Position numbers and translations under genes: made by a program. A model generated the notes under the pieces. That model searched no databases, had not been told where the DNA came from, and saw only the letters and a list, made by a program, of their open reading frames with translations. Below, in pieces: positions 11,301 to 20,330 of a stretch of 64,000 nt of DNA (the stretch's first letter is position 1; every line of letters starts with the position of its first letter). This DNA comes from Eledone cirrhosa (Eukaryota; Mollusca; Cephalopoda; Octopoda; Eledonidae), in assembly GCA_964016885.1 (NCBI GenBank), contig OZ024757.1:24576774-24640773 (forward strand), in the 5' to 3' direction.

Positions 11301-11500
11301 NNNNNNNNNNNNNNNNNNNNNNNNNNNNNNNNNNNNNNNNNNNNNNNNNNNNNNNNNNNNNNNNNNNNNNNNNNNNNNNNNNNNNNNNNNNNNNNNNNNN
11401 NNNNNNNNNNNNNNNNNNNNNNNNNNNNNNNNNNNNNNNNNNNNNNNNNNNNNNNNNNNNNNNNNNNNNNNNNNNNNNNNNNNNNNNNNNNNNNNNNNNN
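11301..11500. other. Assembly gap (200 N)
   Basis: Run of exactly 200 N. Any open frame across it is meaningless. Confidence 1.
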
Positions 11501-11502
11501 CC

Positions 11503-11632
11503 AAGAAGACATACGTCAAGCAACTTGAGGACGATACTGGATGCGCTGCGGAAGAATTGGCAAACGCTATGAGAGACAGAGATGGATGGAGGAAACGTGT
11601 CGTAGAAAGCCGAGCAAGCTCGACCTGATGAT
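11503..11632 (+). mobile_element. LINE C-terminal remnant
   Basis: Encodes KTYVKQLEDDTGCAAEELAN, then MRDRDGWRKRVVESRAS and a stop. This is the usual end of a LINE ORF2 (MxDRxxWRxxV). The rest is lost in the gap. Confidence 0.65.
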
Positions 11633-11639
11633 GAGATAC

Positions 11640-12165
11640 GGAAAGTAAAAGAGTGTTGTCATATAGAGAGTGAGGAGAGACAGAGAGTAAAGCAATTAAA
11701 TTATAGAGAGGGTGAAAGAGGGGGAGAGAGAGACGACGCTCAGCTTTATAATATTAGAGAGTGAAGAGCGACAGGGAGAGTAAAGCAGTTAAATTATAGA
11801 GAGAGGGAAGAGCGATGGAGAGAGTAAAGCTAAGAAACTATAGGGAGGGGTGTAGGATACATACGTGTTGACCGAATTTACATACGACGCTCATCTCTAC
11901 GGAAAGTAAAAGAGTGGTCATATAGAGAATGAAGAGAGACAGGGAGTAAAGCAGTTAAATTATAGAGAGGGTGAAAGAGGGAGAGAGATAGAGGGACGAC
12001 GCTCAGCTTTATAATATTTGAGAGTGAAGAGCGACAGAGAGTAAAGCAGTTAAATTATAGAGAGGGGGAATGATCTATTATAGAGAGAGAGAAGAGCAAC
12101 GGAGAGAGTAAACCTAAGAAACAATAGGGAGGTGTGTAGGATACATACATAATACATACACACAA
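11640..12165. repeat. Purine-rich repeat, about 258-bp unit, two copies
   Basis: GAGTAAAGCAGTTAAATTAT and GACGACGCTCAGCTTTATAA recur with the same spacing in 11640-11895 and 11896-12165. Confidence 0.75.
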
Positions 12166-12224
12166 CACTCAGTTTTATAATATTATAGATAGATATATAG
12201 ATAGAGATTAATTTCATCATTCAT

Positions 12225-12557
12225 CATCATTTCATTTTACGTCCGCTTTTCCCTGCTTGCAAGGGTGGGACGGGAACAGATTCTGGCTTGATTTCTACAG
12301 CTGGATGCCCTTCCTAACACCAACCACATTTACAGTAAGTGCTGGGTGCTTTTTTGCCGTGGCACCTCCACGACCACTTTACAGTGGAATGATAGGGACC
12401 CCAGTCGCTATCATCTCATTTTACAGCTGAGGAAACTGGAGCAATGTGAAATAAAGTGTCTTGCTCAAGGAAACAACACATCATCCGGTCTGAGAATTGA
12501 ACTCACAATCTTTCGATTGCAAGACCAATGCTCTAACCACTAAGCCATGTGCCTCCA
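12225..12557 (-). repeat. SINE-B copy, nearly complete
   Basis: From the (ATC)n tail and TTTTACGTCCGCTTTTCCCT to the tRNA-like head CTAACCACTAAGCCATGTGC. Confidence 0.9.
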
Positions 12558-12606
12558 TTTATTTATCAAAATCATCGAACACAATCCGTATATAAAATGT
12601 CAACAT

Positions 12607-13012
12607 CTTTTATTAACAGACTTGTAAATATTTCAATGGCTACGAGAAGGCTTAAACTTTATAAGATTCTTCCAATTTCCTATTTTTACAATATAAATCT
12701 AACTGCACACATGTATGTGTCTAAATAAGAGAATCTGTTCCTACGTTGGGGTACACATTTATAATATCCTTACTTTTCATAATGTAAGAACTTCTCAGCT
12801 GAATAAGAGAAAAGTTTCAAGTCAGTTTAAATGCTGGAATAGCCGCTCCGACAGTGAGTAAGACGGAAAGTCTCCATTGCTCCAAGCTCAACCACAAACC
12901 TATCAGAGAGCAGGTGAACATACCAGAAGGAATCACAACATATGCATAACAGTTGGTGGAGACTGAAAGAATCCGCTCACAGATCAGCAGGCCGAGGTCA
13001 TGTTGCACTCTA
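12607..13012 (-). other. Candidate terminal exon and 3' UTR of an unknown membrane protein
   Basis: An open minus-strand segment ends at TGA near 12826 and contains two hydrophobic stretches (CYAYVVIPSGMFTCSLIGLW and LSVLLTVGAAIPAF). About 200 nt downstream on the same strand is AATAAA (plus positions 12609-12614). The composition is less repeat-like than the surroundings, but no clean acceptor and no matching upstream exon were found. A second GC-rich open segment at 13310-13480 (minus) could be related. Not recognised; may be chance. Confidence 0.25.
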
Positions 13013-13717
13013 AATCATGACCCGTTCGTTTGTTTTGGGGAAGAGGGACATGTCCGAGATGGTTCCACATCGCAGTGAAAAGTTAACCTATGATTATGAT
13101 GATGATATCTAAAAAAAAAAATAGGAAATACATAAAGCGGAGATTTATGAAATTGTAGAGAAAGATTCCAGTTAACGAAATATCTGAATGATAATTTTGA
13201 AGGTTTAATTACGTAAAAAAAAAAAAAAAAAAAGAGGAAAAACATAATTTTCATAAATTTCTAATGCACCGAAGCCTGGCAAATGATTTCATGAAGGTAA
13301 CTGAGCTACAAGTGAGCTGTTAGTTCAGTTGCAATATACAATATACAAGTGGAACCCGTTTCTTCTACAACAACTACAGCCCCGGCGGACAGAATGGAGA
13401 AGGCGGTTCCCCGGATGTCGGCGAGGGAAACAGTATAGGGGAAAAAGTATTTCATCAAACGCCTCTGATATTTTTTTTTATTATTTTCAAAATTAATCTT
13501 GAGAATACAACTACTGTTGAAATAGTTGATTAGGAAGAGAACTAACAATAAAACATATCTAAATATTTCAACATATAAAACTGATTAATACAATCAGTAT
13601 ATCGATCTGTACGATTATGACAAACGTACCGAGAGAGAAACTCCTCAAAAACGAATTGACAATAGAACACGAGGATACGAGAAATATAGTTTTAAAGACA
13701 CGTCAGCGTAACAATAT

Positions 13718-14172
13718 AATAATTGTTTCTGCTTTTGGCACAAGGCCAGCAATTACCGAGTACATTACTGGTACTTTATTTTATCGACCCGGTAATGATG
13801 AAAGGCAAAGTTAACCTCGGCGGGATTTGAACTCAGACTGTAAAGGGACGTAACTATGCTGGAAAGCATGGCGTCCGACCCTCTACCGATACTGCCAATC
13901 CACCGCCCTAATAATTGTTTCTGCTTTTGGCACAAGGCCAGCAATAACCGAGTACATTACTGGTACTTTATTTTATCGACCCCGTAAGGATGAAAGGCAA
14001 AGTTAACCTCGGCGGGATTTGAACCCAGAATGGCAAGGGCCGTAACTCTACGCCTCAAAGCATGGCGACCAACCCTCTACCGATACTGCCAATCCACCGC
14101 CTTAATAATTATTTCTACTTTTGGCACAAGGCCAGCAATTACTCACTGTATTACTGGTACTTTATTTTATCC
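13718..14172 (-). repeat. Three tandem SINE-A copies
   Basis: 13718-13912 and 13910-14106 are complete; 14103-14172 is the 3' part only. All read TTGTTTCTGCTTTTGGCACA or similar at the left end and CGATACTGCCAATCCACCGC at the right end. Confidence 0.9.
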
Positions 14173-14176
14173 GCCC

Positions 14177-14490
14177 TAATAATGGAAGATATATTCTTTT
14201 AATGTTGCAATATTAAAGAAAATGTAAAGGAAGGGGTGAACAGCGGAGCCAACACCAGAGCAAAAGACAGCAACGTCGCGAGTACTGGGCAACCTCTCTA
14301 ATGATTTTTGAGACAAGCCAGCACACTAGCAGCGTTGCCTCGGGTAATGGCGAGGCTGAGGTGCTGGAACAGCCAAGCACCCTCACGAGATTCGCCAGTT
14401 ACCTCTATTAGGTGAGCCACCGTTGTTCACCCCTTCCATTACATTTTCTTTAATATTGTAACATTACAAGAATATATCTTTCATAATAAT
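14177..14490. mobile_element. Non-autonomous element with about 65-bp terminal inverted repeats
   Basis: Left end 14178-14245 (AAGATATATTCTTTTAATGT, AAGGAAGGGGTGAACAGCGG) is the reverse complement of the right end 14424-14490 with few mismatches. The 180-bp interior is GC-richer and non-coding. It is bounded on both sides by SINE-A 3' sequence. Confidence 0.75.
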
Positions 14491-14493
14491 AAT

Positions 14494-14570
14494 AGTTTCT
14501 ACTTTCGGCACATGGCTAGCAATTATTCCAGTATATTACTGGTACTTTATTTTATCGACAATAATAATCA
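14494..14570 (-). repeat. SINE-A 3' fragment
   Basis: TTTCTACTTTCGGCACATGG to TTTATTTTATCGAC; follows the inverted-repeat element. Confidence 0.8.
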
Positions 14571-14914
14571 ACTTTAAATTCTAGTTCATTAAATTGCTCC
14601 AAAATCAATTGAAATACGTCGGTTGGTGTATTACATGAGAAATACAATACAGCGTGGATTACGGCAGCTAAACAAAACTACCGTTTAAATAGTTGCTTTT
14701 GACTTTATGAAGGGAAAACTAAAAATATGTTTCAATAAAAAATGTTCAACATAATATAAAGCTCTACTTTACCTTCATAAAAATGAAAAAAAAAATCGTT
14801 TTTTAACACTTTTTCCTGAGGTCGAAAAACACGAAACCTTAAGGCAGTCATTTTGTTTTTCTTCGATAGATTTACACTATGAATATGCAAAGTGTGTATG
14901 TGTGTATATATATA

Positions 14915-15066
14915 TATAATGTATAATAAACAATACAGTATAATTACCTCATTACCAGAGGTTTCCGGAATAAGACGAATACAAGAAACGTCCGCATTCG
15001 TTCGCCAGACAAGGGAATTTAAAAGTGAAATATTTGTCAAATCTCCTCAAGAAAGGCTAAAAGTTT
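14915..15066. repeat. Single arm of the foldback repeat found at 29776-30037
   Basis: CTCATTACCAGAGGTTTCCG, AAGACGAATACAAGAAACGT and TCTCCTCAAGAAAGGC match the arm at 29.8 kb in order. Here there is only one arm and no palindrome. Confidence 0.8.
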
Positions 15067-15097
15067 AACGGGCAAAAAAATAATAAATAAAAGTAAT

Positions 15098-15288
15098 GGT
15101 AATCTTTCGTTTTAGGTACGTAAATAAAAAAAAATCCAGAAAAACCAAAATTTATTTCAAAAGAAGCGAAATCTCACAAAGGATATTAACCCTAACCCAT
15201 GTTATTTAAACTGACGGAAACCGAAACTTAGTGAAATTTAAACATATCGACAAAGTTTTATTTTACGTACCGAAAACGAAAGATTGCC
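15098..15288. repeat. 30-bp inverted repeat with 125-bp spacer
   Basis: AATCTTTCGTTTTAGGTACG at 15100 pairs with CGTACCGAAAACGAAAGATT at 15267. Confidence 0.7.
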
Positions 15289-15904
15289 AAAGTAATAATA
15301 CAAGAAATGTATAAAAAATAAAAATAAAGAAATATAGTAAGGGGATGTGTGTGTATATGCACATACATATGTACATGTGTGTGTATGTACAATTGCATGT
15401 GTATAGTGAAAAAATGTGTGCGTAAGTACATACATGAGGGCAAACATATTAGTGTATGTGTGACCAAATACATATATATATATATATATATATATGTTGA
15501 AAATAGAAATTGTAAGAAAATGGAGTTAGCGTACATACAGACTATATATATATATATATTATAGAGTCAAGACAACGGCGGCTGAGCACTTGCCGTTACA
15601 ATAGCTAGTTCCAGACTGATTGCCAAAGGCATTTGCGGTTAACTGACTGTATCGGAAGGACTGTTTGTCCAAATAAAGGGCATGCATTGTTTATATAATT
15701 GTAAAATCCCTTCAAAAAGTGTTCTTTTTTGTTTGTTGAGGGAGAGGTTGTGTGTATAGACATCTGGCTGAGTGAGTGTTTATATGCATGTGTACGTCTA
15801 AATGCGTGTCCAAGTGTATCTGCCTGGTCAGCTTGAGATAGAATAATCGTGGAGAGCGGGCAGAAAAATATCTATCGAGAAAATATATTACGGTGTGTGT
15901 ATGT
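15289..15904. other. No gene seen; GT/AT microsatellites
   Basis: (TG)n and (AT)n tracts around 15345-15560, then unique sequence. No supported exon. Confidence 0.4.
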
Positions 15905-16148
15905 CTGCTCCCACTAGGGCCGGATTTAGATTTGATGAGGCCCTAAGCTATTTGAGATAATGGGGCCCTAAAATGTTATAAAAACTGCAAAACGTTTAAT
16001 ATTAAAGCAGAAAACTGTTTAAAATTATTGCATTATTTTAGTTCTTTTTTATCTTATATTTTGGAAATGTACACGCCGTTTTTTTTTTTCAATTTTTCGG
16101 GGCCCCAATAAAGTGGGGGCTCTAAGCTATAGCTGGCTCCCATGCATG
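15905..16148. mobile_element. Possible hAT-like MITE
   Basis: Begins TAGGGCCGGATTTAGATTTG and ends with GGGGCTCTAAGCTATAGCTG; both ends carry a GCCCTAAGCTA-like motif in inverted relation. Class is a guess from the start motif. Confidence 0.35.
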
Positions 16149-16505
16149 GTTATCGCGACCTTCAGACAAACGGTCTATAGAATTGGCGTCAGTCGCCCTA
16201 TCAAAGAATAGTGCAAGTTGACCGAATGGAAGACATATTTGTCAACGAAGTGACAACTAACTTCTTAGTTATCTGGAAAAAAAACAGGAACAGCAGCCAA
16301 TACAACAGCGCACACACGTATTTGATGAGACAACGATATATGTTAATTGACAAGGTTGACTAACTTGAGGAATTAGGATATTATTTAAATAAGGTAATCC
16401 TGGAAAAAAACGAAAGTTTGCACAGAAATATTCTAAAAGAAAACGTTGTAGATAACAATTGCATCGATGAAATCAATAATAAAATAAATAAATGTGTTTA
16501 GTATA

Positions 16506-16690
16506 ATGTTTCTACTTTTGGCACAAGGCCAGCAATTACTCCAGTGAATTACTGGTGCTTTATTTTATCGACCCTGTAAGGATAAAAGGCAAAGTTAACC
16601 TCGGCAGGATTTAAACGCAGAACGCAAAGGGTCATAACTCTATGCTGCAAAGCATGGTGTCTGACGCTCTACCGATACTGCCAAACTAAT
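16506..16690 (-). repeat. SINE-A copy
   Basis: TTTCTACTTTTGGCACAAGG to TCTACCGATACTGCCAAAC. Confidence 0.9.
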
Positions 16691-16819
16691 GAAAAGATTA
16701 CGGGTATAAACGTTTAGCCATGCCAGAGTGGAAACATGGACGTTAAAAGGTGATGATAATGATATATGAATGTATACATTTATTTAAGTATACATATATT
16801 TATGTATATATGTATACGT

Positions 16820-17026
16820 ATGTCATTGTCGCTGTTTAACATCCATTTTTGCACGCTAGCATGGGTTAGACAAGTTGTGAGGCAAGTGTAGTGAGATGAC
16901 CCTGTCTTGCTCATGCAGAATTATTTCTGGCTTGCTATAGCTGGGTGCCCTTCCAAACTCTGACCACACTTACAGTATGGACTGGGTGCTTTTTGTCATG
17001 TCACTAACACAACCACTCTATGATGT
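16820..17026 (-). repeat. SINE-B variant, 3' part
   Basis: Contains CATTTTTGCACGCTAGCATG, CCTGTCTTGCTCATGCAG and CTGGGTGCTTTTTGTCATG; runs straight into the 43-bp array. Confidence 0.75.
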
Positions 17027-18752
17027 AGTGTGCAGGAGAGAAGACTGTGCTGGTGTGGACATGTGATGTAGTGTGCAGGAGAGAAGACTGTGCTGGTGTG
17101 GACATGTGATGTAGTGTGCAGGAGAGAAGACTGTGCTGGTATGGACATATGATGTAGTGTGAAGGAGAGAAGACTGTGCTGGTATAGACATGTGATGTAG
17201 TGTGCAGGAGAGAAGACTGTGCTGGTATGGATATGTGATGTAGTGCGAAGGAGAGAAGACTGTGCTGGTATAGACATGTGATGCAGTGTACAGGAGAGAA
17301 GACTGTGCTGGTATAGACATGTGATGTAGTGTGCAGGAGAGAAGACTGTGCTGGTATAGACATGTGATGTAGTGTGCAGGAGAGAAGACTGTGCTGGTAT
17401 GGACATGTGATGTAGTGTGCAGGAGAGAAGACTGTGCTGGTATGGACATGTGATGTAGTGTGCAGGAGAGAAGACTGTGCTGGTATGGACATGTGATGTA
17501 GTGTGCAGGAGAGAAGACTGTGCTGGTATAGACATGTGATGTAGTGTGCAGGAGAGAAGACTGTGCTGGTATGGACATGTGATGTAGTGTGCAGGAGAGA
17601 AGACTGTGCTGGTATGGACATGTGATGTAGTGTGCAGGAGAGAAGACTGTGCTGGTATGGACATGTGATGTAGTGTGCAGGAGAGAAGACTGTGCTGGTA
17701 TGGACATGTGATGTAGTGTGCAGGAGAGAAGACTGTGCTGGTATGGACATGTGATGTAGTGTGAAGGAGAGAAGACTGTGCTGGTATAGACATGTGATGT
17801 AGTGTGCAGGAGAGAAGACTGTGCTGGTATGGACATGTGATGTAGTGTGCAGGAGAGAAGACTGTGCTGGTATGGACATGTGATGTAGTGTGCAGGAGAG
17901 AAGACTGTGCTGGTATGGACATGTGATGTAGTGTGCAGGAGAGAAGACTGTGCTGGTATGGACATGTGATGTAGTGTGAAGGAGAGAAGACTGTGCTGGT
18001 ATAGACATGTGATGTAGTGTGCAGGAGAGAAGACTGTGCTGGTATAGACATGTGATGTAGTGTACAGGAGAGAAGACTGTGCTGGTGTGGACATGTGATG
18101 TAGTGTGCAGGAGAGAAGACTGTGCTGGTGTGGACATGTGATGTAGTGTGCAGGAGAGAAGACTGTGCTGGTATGGACATGTGATGTAGTGTGCAGGCGA
18201 GAAGACTGTGCTGGTATGGACATGTGATGTAGTGTGCAGGAGAGAAGACTGTGCTGGTATGGACATGTGATGTAGTGTGCAGGCGAGAAGACTGTGCTGG
18301 TGTGGACATATGATGTAGTGTGAAGGAGAGAAGACTGTGCTGGTGTGGACATATGATGTAGTGTACAGGAGAGAAGACTGTGCTGGTGTGGACATGTGAT
18401 GTAGTGTGCAGGAGAGAGAGAAGACTGTGCTGGTGTGGACATATGATGTAGTGTGCAGGCGAGAAGACTGTGCTGGTATAGACATATGATGTAGTGTGCA
18501 GGAGAGAAGACTGTGCTGGTATGGACATGTGATGTAGTGTGCAGGAGAGAAGACTGTGCTGGTGTGGACATATGATGTAGTGTGAAGGAGAGAAGACTGT
18601 GCTGGTATAGACATATGATGTAGTGTACAGGAGAGAAGACTGTGCTGGTGTGGACATGTGATGTAGTGTGCAGGCGAGAAGACTGTGCTGGTATGGACAT
18701 ATGATGTAGTGTGCAGGAGAGAAAACTATGCTGGTGTGGACATATGATGTGC
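17027..18752. repeat. 43-bp minisatellite derived from a LINE-R segment, about 40 copies
   Basis: Unit contains GTGTGCAGGAGAGAAGACTG and TGCTGGTATGGACATGTGAT. On the plus strand one unit encodes CSVQERRLCWYGHVM, the conserved LINE-R C-terminal motif. Because 43 is not a multiple of three and the reverse strand of the unit has no stop in any frame, all three minus frames stay open for 500-680 codons. These are not genes. Confidence 0.95.
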
Positions 18753-18990
18753 ATGAACGATGATCGCTGGGTGAAGAAGTGCCAAGAAATCCCAGTGGAG
18801 GGAAGCCACAGTAGCGGAAGAAAAGGGCAGAGATGGTGAGAGCTGATCTCAGATCGTTGAAGCCCACGAAAGAGATGACACAGGATTGCAACGAATGGAG
18901 AGATGATGTGCTGAAAAAGATCCATCCAACATATGCAAGCATGGAAAAGCAGACAGATGATGATGATGATGATGATGATGATGAGAGAGG
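18753..18990 (+). mobile_element. LINE-R 3' end adjoining the minisatellite
   Basis: Continues the repeat unit into the LINE-R C-terminal sequence: DDRWVKKCQEIPVEGS, then TKEMTQDCNEWRDDVL, ending in GCAAGCATGGAAAAGCAGAC and a (GAT)n tail. Confidence 0.85.
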
Positions 18991-19139
18991 CATTATATAT
19001 AGAGATTTTTTAAGATTTAATAAAATAGTTTTCAAATACAGGAAAATCAAATTAAAGAAACAATAACCAGCAGAGACAATAATTTAACAATGTTCAATGT
19101 TTATTTAAACTATTTACATGAAGAAACCTTTATTTAACC

Positions 19140-19660
19140 ACTTTGCTGTTGGTATTGTACTGGTCACAATACCTTGGTGTTGTTGTACTAGCACAGTACC
19201 TTGGTGGTGTTGTTGGTATTGTTGTACTAGTCATAATACCTTGGTGTTGTTTTTGGTATTGTTGTACTAGTCACAATACCTTGGTGGTGTTGTTGGTATT
19301 GTTGTACCGGTCACAATAACTTGGTGTTGTTGTTGTACTAATCACAATACCTTGGTGTTGTTGGTATTGTACTGGCCACAGTACCTTGGTGTTGTTGGTA
19401 TTGTACTGGCCACAGTACCTTGGTGTTGTTGGTATTGTTCTGGCCACAGTACCTTGGTGTTGTTGGCATTGTACTGGTTATAATATGTTGTTGTTGTCGG
19501 TGGTGGTAGTAGTAGTATTTTACTGGTTATAATATGTTGTTGTTGTCGGTGGTGGTAGTAGTAGTATTTTACTGGTTATAATATGTTGTTGAACTAGTTC
19601 TTATATCTTATAATGTTGTTGTTAATGTTGTACTGGTTCTAATATCCTGCTGTAGTAGTA
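19140..19660. repeat. Imperfect 34-68-bp minisatellite
   Basis: Units built on ACCTTGGTGTTGTTGGTATT and TACTGGTCACAAT, then two copies of a 68-bp unit with GGTGGTAGTAGTAGTATTTT. Confidence 0.85.
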
Positions 19661-19799
19661 TAATCATCATCATCTCCATAACAGAAATACTTTTTTGTTG
19701 AACCACCTGGTTATTGTTGCTGTTGTTGTACTGATTCAAATAATTTGCCAATGTTATTATTGTAGTTTCATCACCACCACCCCCATCATCAATAACAAA

Positions 19800-20203
19800 A
19801 ACAATAATTCAAATTAAGGTACAAGGCCAGCAATTGGTGGGGAGAAGTTTATTAACCCTTCAGCATTAAAACCAGCCATATCCGGCCAGAATTCTCTCAC
19901 CTCTAGCTGTTCAAACCAATGTTAAGGTATTGTTGTCAAAATAACAGCAAAATCTCACAGCTTCCATATTATGTGAGGTAAAGCCTTTACTGTGAAAATA
20001 CAATAGTAAATATAGAGTAATGTAAATGCTAAAGGGTTAAATGGACTCCAGTATGTGACTGGTGTTTTATTTTATCAACCTTGAAGGGATGAAAGGCAAA
20101 GTTGACCTCCGAGGAAATTGAACTTAGAATGTAAAGGGCTGTAACTAAATGCCACAAATTATTTTGTCTGTTGCTCTACTGATTCTGCCAATCCGCCATC
20201 AAC
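19800..20203 (-). repeat. SINE-A copy split by a MITE
   Basis: Left part 19816-19855 (AAGGCCAGCAATTGGTGGGG) and right part 20037-20203 (GACTCCAGTATGTGACTGG to CTGCCAATCCGCC) become contiguous if 19856-20040 is removed. Confidence 0.85.
19852..20040 (+). mobile_element. TTAA-flanked piggyBac-like MITE, copy 1
   Basis: TTAACCCTTCAGCATTA at the left and TAAATGCTAAAGGGTTAA at the right, inserted in a SINE-A with TTAA at both ends. Interior contains ATATCCGGCCAGAATTCTCT. Confidence 0.85.
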
Positions 20204-20251
20204 AATAACAACAACACAGACCAGCTTCTATTTTCAAGTCAGGGTTGTGGT

Positions 20252-20257
20252 TTTATT
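20252..20257 (-). terminator. NDUFB2 poly(A) signal overlapping the stop codon
   Basis: On the minus strand GAA TAA AAC contains AATAAA, which overlaps the TAA stop. No better hexamer was noticed just downstream. Confidence 0.5.
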
Positions 20258-20330
20258 CGTCTTCATCATCGGCAGGAATTCCTAATTCTTCATCTGTCCA
20301 CTTGGATGCTTCTGGGTAGGGAAAGTGACC
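20253..20330 (-). CDS. NDUFB2: NDUFB2 exon 3
   Basis: Acceptor TCTTCCCCCAG at 20331-20341 (minus reading). 25 codons plus TAA. The acceptor and first codons are duplicated 52 nt upstream. Confidence 0.9.
   Translation of the reverse strand, partial: GHFPYPEASKWTDEELGIPADDEDE

Noticed and set aside
16996..19050. Three overlapping minus-strand frames of 536-684 codons with a 43-residue repeat
   Set aside because: They are the stop-free reverse strand of a 43-bp minisatellite derived from a LINE; no splice or start evidence.
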